Assembly (NCBI GenBank): GCA_021811235.1 | Contig: JAJZPG010000008.1 | Coordinates: 51,972-115,971 of the forward strand | Direction: 5' to 3' | From: Pseudomonadota bacterium | GTDB lineage: Bacteria > Pseudomonadota > Gammaproteobacteria > Burkholderiales > Thiobacillaceae | DNA: 64,000 bases | In this document: one piece after another, positions 1 to 9,422 of the stretch | How positions within the stretch are numbered: position 1 is the first letter of the stretch | Layout: the number at the start of each line of letters is the position of its first letter | Notes under the pieces: generated by a model | Seen by the model: only the letters and a program-made list of their open reading frames with translations | Told to the model about the DNA's origin: nothing | The model's database searches: none | Position numbers and translations under genes: made by a program

Positions 1-356
1 TTTTCCTGCATGCCCTTTTGCACCTGGTGGCCGGCGTAGCCGCCCGCCACGGCGCCGCCGATGGTCGCGACGTCGCGTCCGGTCCCCTTGCCGATCTGGT
101 GGCCGAGCAGGCCGCCTGCCACCGCGCCGATCGCGGTGCCGGCGATGCGGTTGGGATCCTTGACCGGCGCCTGTTCGTTGACGACCACGTCGCGGCACAC
201 TTCTCGCGGCGTCTTGGTGGTCTCGGTGACCGGCTCGACCGCCAGCACGTCGGCGAATTCCGGCTCAGGATTCAGGGCCTTGTAGCCCGCCACGCCGCCG
301 ATTGCGGTGACGGCAACGGCGCCTGCCGCGACGCCGATCATCATGGATTTATTCAT
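1..356 (-). CDS. Glycine-zipper 2TM-like protein (3' end truncated by the window edge)
   Basis: Minus-strand reading gives MNKSMMIGVAAGAVAVTAIGGVAGYKALNPEPEFADVL...TAIGAVAGGLLGHQIGKGTGRDVATIGGAVAGGYAGHQVQKGMQE; Gly-zipper GxxxG repeats. The reported + ORFs here are the opposite strand. Confidence 0.75.
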   Translation of the reverse strand, partial: MNKSMMIGVAAGAVAVTAIGGVAGYKALNPEPEFADVLAVEPVTETTKTPREVCRDVVVNEQAPVKDPNRIAGTAIGAVAGGLLGHQIGKGTGRDVATIGGAVAGGYAGHQVQKGMQE

Positions 357-448
357 GATCTCTCTCCCGGGAAATTGAGGACGACGACATGAACCCCTGT
401 CCAAATGATAGTCCAGCGGAGAGGGAAGTTCCCGGAACGGGGGAAGGC

Positions 449-1009
449 TTATCCGGGCTGCAGCAGGTCGATCCTGAACTGCGCCTCGTAGGGCGGCACA
501 TTGCATTCGATGACGTCGGTGGGGGCGACGTCGAGCCTCACGCCGACGATGTCGGTGCGCACCGGCAGCTTCGCCGCACCGCGGTCCACCAGCACCACGG
601 TGCGGATTTCGTCCGGCTGCTTGCCGGCGAGGTATTCCACCGCGCGCAGCATGGAATGCCCGCGGTACATGACGTCGTCCACCACCAGCACGGTGTGGCC
701 GGCGAGGTCGAGGCTGGCGTGCGTCGGGTTCTCAGTCAGTTGCGTCTCCGGATGGAGCAGGGTGAGGTCGTCGGCGTAGCGCTCGATCTTGAGATCCAGC
801 CGCACGCAATCGGCGAGCCCCCAGATTTCGCGCAGACGGGTATGCAGCCTGTCTGCCAGCGGCGCGCCGCGCCGCAGGATGCCCACGACGGCAATCTGCG
901 ACCGTCCGGTCAAGAGGCCGGCCGCCTGGCGCGCCATGTCGTCGACGATGGCATCCAGCTGTTGCGGCGTGTAGAGGCAGGTACGTTGTCCCTTGGGTTT
1001 GCCGGGCAT
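449..1009 (-). CDS. pyrR: PyrR-type phosphoribosyltransferase (bifunctional pyr regulator / uracil phosphoribosyltransferase)
   Basis: MPGKPKGQRTCLYTPQQLDAIVDDMARQ...VVGILRRGAPLADRL...VLVVDDVMYRGHSMLRAVEYL (PRPP-binding motif VLVVDDVMYRG). Confidence 0.85.
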   Translation of the reverse strand: MPGKPKGQRTCLYTPQQLDAIVDDMARQAAGLLTGRSQIAVVGILRRGAPLADRLHTRLREIWGLADCVRLDLKIERYADDLTLLHPETQLTENPTHASLDLAGHTVLVVDDVMYRGHSMLRAVEYLAGKQPDEIRTVVLVDRGAAKLPVRTDIVGVRLDVAPTDVIECNVPPYEAQFRIDLLQPG

Positions 1010-1017
1010 CTGCGCAC

Positions 1018-2481
1018 CTACAGGCCGAGGTCCTGCCACATCGCGTCGACGCGCGCCTTCACCGCCGCGTCCATCACGATCGGCGTACCCCATTCGCGAT
1101 TCGTCTCGCCCGGCCACTTGTTGGTGGCGTCGATGCCCATCTTGCTGCCGAGCCCGGAAACGGGGCTGGCAAAGTCGAGGTAGTCTATCGGCGTGTTCTC
1201 GACGAGCAGGGTGTCGCGCGCCGGGTCGACGCGGGTGGTGAGCGCCCACATGACGTCCTTCCAGTCGCGCACGTCGACGTCGTCGTCGGTGACGAGGATG
1301 AACTTGGTGTACATGAACTGGCGCAGGAAGCTCCACACCCCGAACATCACGCGCTTGGCGTGGCCGGGGTAGGCCTTCTTCATCGAGACCACCGCCATGC
1401 GGTAGGAGCAGCCTTCCGGTGGCAGGTAGAAGTCGCTGATCTCGGGGAACTGCTTCTGCAGCAGCGGCACGAACACTTCGTTGAGCGCGACGCCGAGGAT
1501 CGCCGGCTCGTCCGGCGGCTTGCCGGTGTAGGTGCTGTGGTAGATCGGGTCGCGCCGCAGCGTGACGCGCTCGACGGTGAAGACCGGGAAGGTCTCCTGC
1601 TCGTTATAGTAGCCGGTGTGGTCGCCGTAGGGGCCCTCGAGCGCGGTTTCATTGGGATGGATCACGCCCTCGAGCACGATCTCACTGGATGCCGGCACCT
1701 GCAGGTCGCAGCCCACGCACTTCGTCACCTCGGTCTTGGCGCCGCGCAACAGGCCGGCGAACTGGTATTCGGACAGCGAATCGGGCACCGGGGTGACTGC
1801 GCCGAGGATGGTCGCCGGGTCGGCGCCGAGCGCGACGGCGACCGGGAAAGGCTCGCCCGGATGCGCGAGCGTGTGCTCGCGGAAATCCAGCGCGCCGCCG
1901 CGATGAGCCAGCCAGCGCATGATGAGCTTGTTCGGAGCGATCACCTGCTGGCGGTAGATACCGAGGTTCTGCCGCTTCTTGTGGGGGCCCTTGGTGACGG
2001 TCAGCCCCCAGGTGATCAGCGGCGCGACGTCGCCCGGCCAGCAGTGCTGGATCGGCAGGCGCGCGAGGTCGACGTCGGCGCCCTCCCACACCACTTCCTG
2101 GCATGGCGCGCCTTTCACTTCCTTCGGCGCCATGTTGAGTACCTGCTTGAGAACCGGCCACTTCTCCCAGGCGTCGCGCAGGCCTTTCGGAGGTTCGGGT
2201 TCCTTCAGGTAGGCGAGGAGTTTCCCGACTTCGCGCAGCCGCGCCGGATCCTCCTCGCCCATGCCGAGTGCCACGCGCTGCACCGTGCCGAACAGGTTCG
2301 CCAGCACCGGCATGGCATGCCCTTTGGGGTGTTCGAACAGCAGCGCGGGACCGCCGGCGCGCAGCACGCGGTCGGCGATCTCGGTCATTTCCAGTTTGGG
2401 GTCGACTTCGGCGGCGATGCGTTTCAGTTCACCCCGGGCTTCGAGTTGGGCGATGAAGTCGCGCAGGTCGCGGTAGATCAT
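1018..2481 (-). CDS. ubiD: UbiD family decarboxylase (4-hydroxy-3-polyprenylbenzoate decarboxylase)
   Basis: 487 aa, [22 protein letters not shown]...[20 protein letters not shown]...; full-length UbiD family signature. Confidence 0.93.
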   Translation of the reverse strand: MIYRDLRDFIAQLEARGELKRIAAEVDPKLEMTEIADRVLRAGGPALLFEHPKGHAMPVLANLFGTVQRVALGMGEEDPARLREVGKLLAYLKEPEPPKGLRDAWEKWPVLKQVLNMAPKEVKGAPCQEVVWEGADVDLARLPIQHCWPGDVAPLITWGLTVTKGPHKKRQNLGIYRQQVIAPNKLIMRWLAHRGGALDFREHTLAHPGEPFPVAVALGADPATILGAVTPVPDSLSEYQFAGLLRGAKTEVTKCVGCDLQVPASSEIVLEGVIHPNETALEGPYGDHTGYYNEQETFPVFTVERVTLRRDPIYHSTYTGKPPDEPAILGVALNEVFVPLLQKQFPEISDFYLPPEGCSYRMAVVSMKKAYPGHAKRVMFGVWSFLRQFMYTKFILVTDDDVDVRDWKDVMWALTTRVDPARDTLLVENTPIDYLDFASPVSGLGSKMGIDATNKWPGETNREWGTPIVMDAAVKARVDAMWQDLGL

Positions 2482-2526
2482 GGTTGGCCGATCATGAACG
2501 GGGTCTGCCGGGCTGCGCGCGCGGCA

Positions 2527-3099
2527 TCAGTTGAGATATTCGAACAGGGTGACGACCTTGGCCACTCCCGCCGTGGTGCGTGCGATGTCGGTGGCGGCGC
2601 TGGCTTCGGCCCGGTTGACCAGGCCCATGAGGTAGACCACGCCGGCTTCGGTCACCACCTTGATGTTGGCGCCGGGCACGCGCTCGTCGCGCACCAGGCG
2701 GGTCTTGACCTTGCCGGTGATGGCGACGTCGTTGGCGTCGGAGGTCAGCGAAGTCACGCCCGAGATGCTGAGTTCGTTGAACACCGTGCGTACGTCTGGG
2801 ATGCCCTTGACCACGTCGGTCGCGCGACTCCGCGTGGCCTCGTCCGGCACCTGGCCGGTGAGCAGCACCTGGCGGTTGAAGCTGGTGGCGGAAATGTTGT
2901 CGGTCTTTTGCGGGAAGGTCTCGCGCAGGCGCGCCAGCGCACGCAACTCGATTTCCTGGTCGCCGACGAACACGCCGGCGGTGCGACGGTCGACCGCCAC
3001 GGCGGCGCCGGTGGCGGCGCCGCCGACCACCAGCGGAGCACAGCCTTGCAATGGGGGGATCAGTGCGCCCAGCAGCGCGATCGGGATCAGTTTGTTCAT
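2527..3099 (-). CDS. BON-domain lipoprotein (OsmY/DolP-like)
   Basis: MNKLIPIALLGALIPPLQGCAPLVVGGAATGAAVAVDRRTAGVFVGDQEIE... lipobox plus two BON-like repeats; located next to diaA and yraN as is common in proteobacteria. Confidence 0.85.
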   Translation of the reverse strand: MNKLIPIALLGALIPPLQGCAPLVVGGAATGAAVAVDRRTAGVFVGDQEIELRALARLRETFPQKTDNISATSFNRQVLLTGQVPDEATRSRATDVVKGIPDVRTVFNELSISGVTSLTSDANDVAITGKVKTRLVRDERVPGANIKVVTEAGVVYLMGLVNRAEASAATDIARTTAGVAKVVTLFEYLN

Positions 3100-3689
3100 T
3101 CCTCGACTCCTAGTAGAACGCTGTCCACCGCATCGCACAGGCAATGGATGGTCAGCAGATGGATTTCCTGGATGCGAGCCGCGGATTCGGCAGGCACGCA
3201 CAGGAAGACGTCGGCGTCCTGCATTTGTTCCGCCAGTCCGCCGCCGCTGCGGCCGGTCAGCGCGATCACCTGCATGCTGCGGGCGTGGGCGGCGGCCACG
3301 GCCTGCAACACGCTGGGCGAATTGCCGCTGGTGGAGATCGCCAGCAGGATGTCGCCGGGTTGCCCGAGGGCCTTGACCTGACGCGCGAACACCTGGTCGA
3401 AGGCGTGATCGTTGGCGATCGAGGTCAGGGTCGAGCTGTCGGTGGTGAGCGCCAGTGCGGCGAGGCCGGGCCGCTCCTGCTCGAAGCGGTTGATCATCAG
3501 CGAGGCCAGGCGCTGTGCGTGCGCGGCCGACCCGCCGTTGCCGCAGGCCATGATCTTGTTGCCCTGCGCCAGGCTGTGCACCATCAGGCGCGCCGCGGCC
3601 TCGATCGCCGGAGCGAGCGTGTCGGCGGCACCCAGCTTGGCCTGCGCCGAGGCCTGGAAGTGGCCGAGGATTCTGTCGTGTAAAGGCAT
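3096..3689 (-). CDS. SIS-domain protein, DiaA/GmhA-like (phosphoheptose isomerase or DnaA initiator-associating protein)
   Basis: MPLHDRILGHFQASAQAKLGAADTLAPAIEAAARLMVHSLAQGNKIMACGNGGSAAHAQ...ISTSGNSPSVLQA; yraN-neighbour context favours DiaA. Confidence 0.85.
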   Translation of the reverse strand: MPLHDRILGHFQASAQAKLGAADTLAPAIEAAARLMVHSLAQGNKIMACGNGGSAAHAQRLASLMINRFEQERPGLAALALTTDSSTLTSIANDHAFDQVFARQVKALGQPGDILLAISTSGNSPSVLQAVAAAHARSMQVIALTGRSGGGLAEQMQDADVFLCVPAESAARIQEIHLLTIHCLCDAVDSVLLGVEE

Positions 3690-3697
3690 AAGTGAAA

Positions 3698-4045
3698 CTA
3701 TCCTACATCGTCGAACGCGTTTTTGATCCACTCGGGGGGGGCGTCGCCGGCCAGTGCGATCACGTCGAAGCGGCACGGCGGCAGCGTCTTCAGCGTGGAA
3801 AGGTACTGGCGCGCGGCAGCGAGCAGTTTCTTCTGCTTGGCCGGCGTCACGCTCGCGGCGGCGCCGCCGAAATCGCTGCGATTGCGCAGGCGGACCTCGA
3901 CGAACACCAGCGTCGCGCCGTCCTGCATGACGAGGTCGAGCTCGCCGAAGCGGCAGCGCCAGTTGCGCGCCAGCCGCTTCAGGCCGTGCGACACCAGAAA
4001 CGCTTCGGCGCGCGCTTCCGCGGTTTGACCGAGCAGGGACGTCAA
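3698..4045 (-). CDS. YraN family protein (UPF0102, endonuclease-fold)
   Basis: MTSLLGQTAEARAEAFLVSHGLKRLARNWRCRFGELDLVMQDGATLVFVEVRLRN. Confidence 0.9.
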   Translation of the reverse strand: MTSLLGQTAEARAEAFLVSHGLKRLARNWRCRFGELDLVMQDGATLVFVEVRLRNRSDFGGAAASVTPAKQKKLLAAARQYLSTLKTLPPCRFDVIALAGDAPPEWIKNAFDDVG

Positions 4046-4303
4046 CCTCGACTCCGCAGTTGATCGCTCATCATCCTTTGGATCACCTTACAAATTTCAA
4101 CTTTATCGACTTTGACACGCCCAGCATCGGGTGAGGCCGCTACACCCCTGCATTGCACGGCTGCCACGCTGCCTGGCCGCGTGGCTCCTTTTTGGGGGGG
4201 GCGGCCCCGCCGCATCGTCGCGCCTTGCCAGCCAGCGTGTCAGTCACACACCCAGGCGCGTTCAACTGAGGAGCCAAGGTTGAACATCTGCGACAATGCC
4301 GGG

Positions 4304-5167
4304 ATGAGTGAAAGCCCGCATCATACCCGCCTGCCGCCCGCGCTCTATGTCGTCGCCACGCCGATCGGCAACCTGGGCGACATCACCCTGCGCGCGCTGG
4401 ATACCTTGAAGTCGGTGGACCGGGTGGCCGCGGAGGACACCCGGGTCTCGGGCCAGCTGCTCGCGCATTTCGCCATCAGCAAGCCGCTGGTCTCGATCCG
4501 CGAGCACAACGAACGCGAGGCGGCCGAAAAGGTCATCGCCTGGATCGCCGCGGGTGAAGCCGTGGCCTACGTGTCGGACGCCGGCACGCCTGCGGTGTCC
4601 GATCCCGGCGCGCGGCTGGTGGCGGCGGTGCGCGCGGCGGGTTTGATGGTGGTGCCGATTCCCGGCGTCTCGGCGGTGACCGCGGCGCTGTCAGCCGCCG
4701 GCGTGGAGTCGGGCGCATGGCTGTTCCATGGCTTCCTGCCGCCCAAGACCGGTGCGCGGCGTGCGCAGCTTCAGGCGCTCGCTGCCCTGCCCGCCGCGCT
4801 GGTGTTCTACGAGGCGCCGCATCGTATCGAAGAGACGCTCGCCGACATGGCGGCGGTGCTCGACAGCGCACGGCGGGTGACGCTGGCGCGCGAACTCACC
4901 AAGAAGTTCGAGAGCATCGTCACGCTGCCTTTGCGTGATGCGCCGGCCTGGCTCGCCGCCGACCCCAACCACGTGCGCGGCGAATTCGTCGTCATCGTGC
5001 ATGCGCCGCTGGCCGAGGTCGCGATCGACGCGGAGGCGATGCGCGTGCTCGACATCCTGCAGGGCGCGCTGCCGCCGACGCTCGCCGCCAAGCTCGCGTC
5101 GCAGATCACGGGACGCAGCAAGGCCGAACTCTATAAAATGTCGCTGGCAATGAAGCCGCAGGGCTAG
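4304..5167 (+). CDS. rsmI: 16S rRNA (cytidine(1402)-2'-O)-methyltransferase
   Basis: MSESPHHTRLPPALYVVATPIGNLGDITLRALDTLKSVDRVAAEDTR...PGVSAVTAALSAAG; ORF track starts upstream at 4112 but family N-terminus fits ATG at 4304. Confidence 0.93.
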   Translation: MSESPHHTRLPPALYVVATPIGNLGDITLRALDTLKSVDRVAAEDTRVSGQLLAHFAISKPLVSIREHNEREAAEKVIAWIAAGEAVAYVSDAGTPAVSDPGARLVAAVRAAGLMVVPIPGVSAVTAALSAAGVESGAWLFHGFLPPKTGARRAQLQALAALPAALVFYEAPHRIEETLADMAAVLDSARRVTLARELTKKFESIVTLPLRDAPAWLAADPNHVRGEFVVIVHAPLAEVAIDAEAMRVLDILQGALPPTLAAKLASQITGRSKAELYKMSLAMKPQG

Positions 5168-5446
5168 GAGCCTGTTTCAGCAGGAATCGTACCCCGCGTT
5201 GAGACCAGGATCGGATGGATGCAAGGCGCAGTGTGCAGGCAATGGCCTTGCCAAGCGCTGCAACGCCGCAGACGCCGATCCTGGTCCCAACCCGAAGGGT
5301 CGGTTGTCTGCGGGCGTTTATGCCCTCAGGGTGCATTGCGGTGTTGCGGGTGACTCGTGGAGAATGACTCCACTTCGCCCCCCGCGTCTTGCACTGCATC
5401 CCGCAGGCAATCGGCGCGGGGCATGATTCCTGCTGAAATAGGCTCC
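5167..5446. repeat. MITE-like / palindromic intergenic element with ~32-bp terminal inverted repeats
   Basis: Left end GGAGCCTGTTTCAGCAGGAATCGTACCCCGCG (5167-5198) matches reverse complement of right end 5415-5446 (GGAGCCTATTTCAGCAGGAATCATGCCCCGCG) at 29/32; nested inner inverted repeat GACCAGGATCGG (5203-5214) / CCGATCCTGGTC (5275-5286). Confidence 0.7.
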
Positions 5447-5451
5447 CTCGC

Positions 5452-6486
5452 ATGACCGACACCCTCACGATCACCCGCCCCGACGACTGGCACATCCATT
5501 TCCGCGACGGCGCCGCCATGCAGAGCGTGCTGCCCGACACCGCACGCGTGTTCGGCCGCGCCATCGCCATGCCCAATCTGAAGCCGCCGGTGGTGAGCGT
5601 GGCCGACGCTGCGGCCTACCGCGCGCGCCTGCTGGCAGCGGCCGCCGGGACCGCGTTCGAACCGCTGATGACGCTCTATCTCACCGACAACACGCAGCCC
5701 GACGAGATTCGCCGCGCGCGCGCCAGCGGCTTCGTGCATGCGGTGAAGTACTACCCGGCCGGCGCGACGACGAATTCCGATTCCGGCGTCACCGAGCTCG
5801 CCAAGGCCTATCCGGCGATCGCGGCGATGGAGGAGGTCGGCATGCCGCTCTTGCTGCACGGCGAAGTGGTCGATCCCGACATCGACGTGTTCGACCGCGA
5901 GGCGGTGTTCATCGAACGCCATCTCGTGCCGCTGCTGAAGGATTTTCCGCAGCTGAAGATCGTGCTCGAGCACATCACCACGCGCCAGGCCGCCGAATTC
6001 GTGGCGGCGGCGCCGGCCAACGTTGCGGCGACAGTCACCGTGCACCACCTGCTGTACAACCGCAACGCCATGTTCCGTGGCGGCATCCGCCCGCACATGT
6101 ATTGTCTGCCGGTGTTGAAGCGCGAACAGCATCGCCAGGCGCTGGTGGCCGCCGCCATTTCCGGCAATCCCAAGTTCTTCCTCGGCACCGATTCCGCGCC
6201 GCATGCGGTGGGCGCCAAGGAAACCGCCTGCGGCTGCGCCGGCATCTATACCGCGCACGCCGCGATCGAGCTGTATGCCGAAGCCTTCGAGGATGCCGGC
6301 GCGCTCGACAGGCTGGAAGCGTTCGCCAGCTTCTACGGCGCCGACTTCTACGGGCTGCCGCGGCATGCCGACACCATTACCCTGCGCCGCGAAAACTGGG
6401 TGGCGCCGGCCAGCCTCGAACTGGGCGGCGAGGCGCTGGTGCCCTTGCGTGCCGGCGAGACGATCCGCTGGCGCGTCGTTGCATAA
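5452..6486 (+). CDS. pyrC: Dihydroorotase
   Basis: [47 protein letters not shown]; 344 aa, HxH motif. Confidence 0.96.
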   Translation: MTDTLTITRPDDWHIHFRDGAAMQSVLPDTARVFGRAIAMPNLKPPVVSVADAAAYRARLLAAAAGTAFEPLMTLYLTDNTQPDEIRRARASGFVHAVKYYPAGATTNSDSGVTELAKAYPAIAAMEEVGMPLLLHGEVVDPDIDVFDREAVFIERHLVPLLKDFPQLKIVLEHITTRQAAEFVAAAPANVAATVTVHHLLYNRNAMFRGGIRPHMYCLPVLKREQHRQALVAAAISGNPKFFLGTDSAPHAVGAKETACGCAGIYTAHAAIELYAEAFEDAGALDRLEAFASFYGADFYGLPRHADTITLRRENWVAPASLELGGEALVPLRAGETIRWRVVA

Positions 6487-6508
6487 AAAAACCGGGCATG
6501 ACGCCCGG
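6485..6508 (-). terminator. Rho-independent terminator for the minus-strand gene at 6592-7104
   Basis: Minus strand reads CCGGGCGTCATGCCCGG followed by TTTTTTT. Confidence 0.7.
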
Positions 6509-6591
6509 CAGAGGGGGACGAACTGCGGTGTGGTTACGCATCCGCTTGCGGCCGGATGGCGCTACGACGCGCAGGTGAGCGAAGCCGTTCT

Positions 6592-7104
6592 TCAAGGGAA
6601 GGCCGGAATGGTGGGCTCGGTGCCCGAATTCATGGCTTCCGGATGGTGGGCGGCAATCAGCTTCTTGATCTCGTCGACCCGCCCGGAGGGCGCATCGACC
6701 ATCATCAGGATGCGCCCGTCGGCGATGGCCGACTCGAAGGTTTTGAGCCGCGAGTTGGGAATCGAGCTGGCAACCATGCTGGCGACCCAGGCCCCGAATG
6801 CGGCGCCGATCAGCGCAGTGAGCAGGATGGTGACCAGTTGCAGGTCGAGTCCGGCCGGCGGAAAGAACACGGCCACCAGCCCGGCGATGATGCCGATGCC
6901 GCCGCCCACCGCTAGCCCCGTTTCGGCGCCGTGGACAAAGTCGGTTTTCTGCAGGATCGAAGCTTCGTGCAGGCCGGCCAGCGGGATGCCGTCCCGGGCC
7001 AGGACATGGATGTGCCCGTCCTCGATGCGGGCCAGCAGGAGTTGGTCGCGGATCTGTCGGGCGCTCGCCACGTCCGGCACCATGAAATACAGTCGTCGTC
7101 TCAT
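6592..7104 (-). CDS. Membrane protein of unknown function, DUF1269/general-stress-17M-like
   Basis: MRRRLYFMVPDVASARQIRDQLLLARIEDGHIHVLARDGIPL...AVGGGIGIIAGLVAVFFPPAGLDLQLVTILLTALIGAAFGAW. Confidence 0.75.
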   Translation of the reverse strand: MRRRLYFMVPDVASARQIRDQLLLARIEDGHIHVLARDGIPLAGLHEASILQKTDFVHGAETGLAVGGGIGIIAGLVAVFFPPAGLDLQLVTILLTALIGAAFGAWVASMVASSIPNSRLKTFESAIADGRILMMVDAPSGRVDEIKKLIAAHHPEAMNSGTEPTIPAFP

Positions 7105-7183
7105 GATGGGTCTCCTCGCAGGGTCGTCCTCGACCCGGATACCTCGGATTAGCAAATAAGGCGATGCAGTCAAGCCAAAGTTC

Positions 7184-7189
7184 TATAAT
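7184..7189 (+). promoter_or_regulatory. -10 element (TATAAT) of the rnpB promoter
   Basis: Consensus TATAAT ~8 nt upstream of the predicted RNase P RNA 5' end; no convincing -35 found. Confidence 0.55.
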
Positions 7190-7196
7190 CCCGGGT

Positions 7197-7506
7197 GGAA
7201 AAGCAGGTCAGGCAACCGCTGCCGCGCAGCCCCTTCGGGGGATAAGCGGGAGAGGAAAGTCCGGGCTCCGCAGAGCAGGATGCCGGCTAACGGCCGGACG
7301 CCGTGAGGCGAGGAATAGGGCCACAGAGACGAGCGTATTGAGTTACGGTGAAACGCGGTAACCTCCATCCGGAGCAACACCAAATAGGCAGACGATGACG
7401 CGGCTCGCCGAGTCTGCGGGTAGGTGGCTGGAGCCGGTCAGCAATGGCCGGCCTAGAGGAATGGTTGTCCAAGACAGAACCCGGCTTATCGACCCGCTTT
7501 TCCACC
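7197..7506 (+). ncRNA. rnpB: RNase P RNA (bacterial type A)
   Basis: Hallmark GAGAGGAAAGTCCGGGCTCC and ...ACAGAACCCGGCTTATCGACC; terminal P1 helix GGAAAAGCAGGTC / GACCCGCTTTTCC. Confidence 0.93.
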
Positions 7507-7524
7507 TTTTCATTTAATTCAATG

Positions 7525-7570
7525 GCTTAGCGTTTTTTCCTAGAATTGCGAGGAAAATAAGTCGCTAAGC
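7525..7570. repeat. Long imperfect AT-rich palindrome downstream of rnpB
   Basis: GCTTAGCG-TTTTTTCCT-AGAATTGCG-AGGAAAATAAGT-CGCTAAGC: outer 8-bp and inner 7-bp stems. Confidence 0.7.
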
Positions 7571-7588
7571 ATCGGTTTTTCCAGAAAC

Positions 7589-7597
7589 TTATCCACA
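7589..7597 (+). promoter_or_regulatory. Consensus DnaA box TTATCCACA
   Basis: Exact 9-mer TTATCCACA (consensus TTATNCACA) in the rnpB-mraZ intergenic region. Confidence 0.55.
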
Positions 7598-7613
7598 CCC
7601 CCAAACCACCTCT

Positions 7614-7640
7614 AAGTCCTTGAGGCGTAGGGCTTTTTTT
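7614..7640 (+). terminator. Rho-independent terminator upstream of the mraZ promoter
   Basis: AAGTCCT-TGAGGCGT-AGGGCTT stem (one G-U) followed by a T tract to 7640. Confidence 0.6.
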
Positions 7641-7652
7641 GCGTCTGCCGGC

Positions 7653-7681
7653 TTGACCCCCCCAAAACTATCCCCTATAGT
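7653..7681 (+). promoter_or_regulatory. Sigma70-type promoter of the mraZ/dcw operon
   Basis: TTGACC (7653-7658) - 17 bp - TATAGT (7676-7681). Confidence 0.7.
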
Positions 7682-7715
7682 GGGTGCAGGTGGTGATTGG
7701 TGGGAAGTTGTGGGA
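7681..7715 (+). promoter_or_regulatory. MraZ-type direct repeats (four, 10-bp period)
   Basis: TGGGT-GCAGG-TGGTG-ATTGG-TGGGA-AGTTG-TGGGA; matches the published TGGGN-N5 repeat pattern of MraZ operators. Confidence 0.75.
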
Positions 7716-7759
7716 GAATGCCTCCACCCAATCACAGTCAATTTCAATACGGGGGGAGC

Positions 7760-8206
7760 ATGTTTCGGGGGGTCGCGACGGTCAGTCTGGATAGCAAGAA
7801 CCGGCTCGTGGTGCCGGCGCGCTACCGTGACGCCCTGCTGGTGAACGGCGGTGGTCGCGTCGTGGTGACGGCCGACCCCAGCCAGTGCCTGCTGCTCTAT
7901 CCCCTGCCCGAATGGGAGCCGATCGAGAAAAAACTCAACGGTCTCTCCGATTTCAACCCTCGCACCCGCAGCCTCAAACAATTGCTCGTCGGCTACGCGC
8001 ACGACACGGACATGGACGGCGCCGGCCGCGTGCTGCTGCCGCCGATGCTGCGCAAGTTCGCCGAGCTGGACAAGAACGTCGTGCTGGTGGGGCAGGGGAG
8101 CAAGGTGGAGTTGTGGAACGAGGCGCGCTGGGAGGCGCAGGTGGCGCAAGCCCTGACCTTCAGCGACGACGCGCTGCCGCCCGAGCTGGAGGGGTTCACG
8201 TTGTGA
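7760..8206 (+). CDS. mraZ: Transcriptional regulator MraZ
   Basis: [27 protein letters not shown]; two AbrB/MraZ repeats; start at 7760 behind GGGGGAG. Confidence 0.95.
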   Translation: MFRGVATVSLDSKNRLVVPARYRDALLVNGGGRVVVTADPSQCLLLYPLPEWEPIEKKLNGLSDFNPRTRSLKQLLVGYAHDTDMDGAGRVLLPPMLRKFAELDKNVVLVGQGSKVELWNEARWEAQVAQALTFSDDALPPELEGFTL

Positions 8207-9153
8207 GTGAGCCCGCCCATGTGCCGGTGCTGGCACAGGAGGCGGTGACGGCGCTGGCGATCAGGCCCGACGGCATCTATGTCGATGCCACCTTCGGGCG
8301 CGGCGGCCACAGCCGGCTGATTCTGGCCGGGCTGGGCGCCGGCGGGCGTCTCATCGCGCTGGACCGCGACCCTGCCGCCATCGAGGCCGGCGCCGCCTTG
8401 CGGGATCCGCGTCTGACGCTGGTGCACAGCGCGTTCTCGCGCCTGGGGGCCGTGCTCGACGGGCTTGGCCTCGCGCGGGTGGATGGAATTCTGCTGGATA
8501 TCGGCGTGTCGTCGCCGCAACTCGACGACGCCACGCGCGGATTCAGTTTCCGGTTCGATGCGCCGCTCGACATGCGCATGGATCCGGGCAGCGGGGTGTC
8601 GGCGGCAGACTGGCTGGCGACGGCGTCGGAGGGGGAGATCAGTGAAGTCATCCGCACCTACGGGGAAGAGCGGTTTGCTAAATCGATTGCGCGCGCGCTT
8701 GTTGCGGCACGGCAAAAAGAGGCGATCCGCAGTACCGGTCAGCTGGCGAACCTCATCGCCGCAACGGTCAAAAAGCGCGAGCCGGGGCAGCATCCGGCGA
8801 CCCGCAGCTTCCAGGCTATACGGATTTATCTCAACCGCGAGCTTGAAGAACTGAGTGCCGTGCTGCCGCAATGCGTCGACAGATTGCAAGCGGGCGGACG
8901 CCTCGCGGTGATCAGTTTTCATTCGCTGGAGGATCGCATCGTCAAGCGCTTCATGCGCGACGAGGCGATGGGCGAGCAGGCGCCGGCGCGCCTGCCGATC
9001 CCGGCGGCCATGCTGAAGCCAGGGCGGCTGAAACTGGTCGGGCGGGCGCGGCATGCAAGCGACGAAGAAGTGGCGGCCAATCCGCGCGCGCGTAGCGCCG
9101 TGCTGCGGGTGGCTGAGCGGGTGGGTGGTGTGGAAGGGCGGGTTGCGGCATGA
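8203..9153 (+). CDS. rsmH: 16S rRNA (cytosine(1402)-N4)-methyltransferase
   Basis: GTG start overlapping mraZ stop; [36 protein letters not shown]. Confidence 0.95.
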   Translation: MSEPAHVPVLAQEAVTALAIRPDGIYVDATFGRGGHSRLILAGLGAGGRLIALDRDPAAIEAGAALRDPRLTLVHSAFSRLGAVLDGLGLARVDGILLDIGVSSPQLDDATRGFSFRFDAPLDMRMDPGSGVSAADWLATASEGEISEVIRTYGEERFAKSIARALVAARQKEAIRSTGQLANLIAATVKKREPGQHPATRSFQAIRIYLNRELEELSAVLPQCVDRLQAGGRLAVISFHSLEDRIVKRFMRDEAMGEQAPARLPIPAAMLKPGRLKLVGRARHASDEEVAANPRARSAVLRVAERVGGVEGRVAA

Positions 9154-9422
9154 GCCGTCTCAACGTCGTTCTGGCGCTGGTGCTGGTGGTGTGCGCGCTG
9201 GCGGTGATCCAGGCGCAGCACCGTGCGCGGACGTATTTTGTGGAACTGGAACGCCTGAAAAAAGAGGCGCGCGTGTTGGACGAGCAGTGGGGTCAATTGC
9301 AACTGGAGCAGAGTACCTGGGCCAATCCGGCGCGGGTCGACGCCGTCGCGCGCACCCGGCTCGGCCTCGTCGCGCCGCCGCATGACCGCGTGCGCATCGA
9401 AACGACGACGGGTGCGCCATGA
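9150..9422 (+). CDS. ftsL: Cell division protein FtsL
   Basis: 90 aa single-TM protein [58 protein letters not shown] between rsmH and ftsI. Confidence 0.92.
   Translation: MSRLNVVLALVLVVCALAVIQAQHRARTYFVELERLKKEARVLDEQWGQLQLEQSTWANPARVDAVARTRLGLVAPPHDRVRIETTTGAP

Noticed and set aside
1360-3381. 673-aa ORF antisense to ubiD and the BON gene
   Set aside because: Opposite strand encodes clear UbiD and BON proteins; antisense frame is low-information.
5106-5576. 156-aa minus ORF across the rsmI-pyrC element
   Set aside because: Runs through the inverted-repeat element and into both flanking genes; more likely an incidental reading frame through the repeat than a gene.
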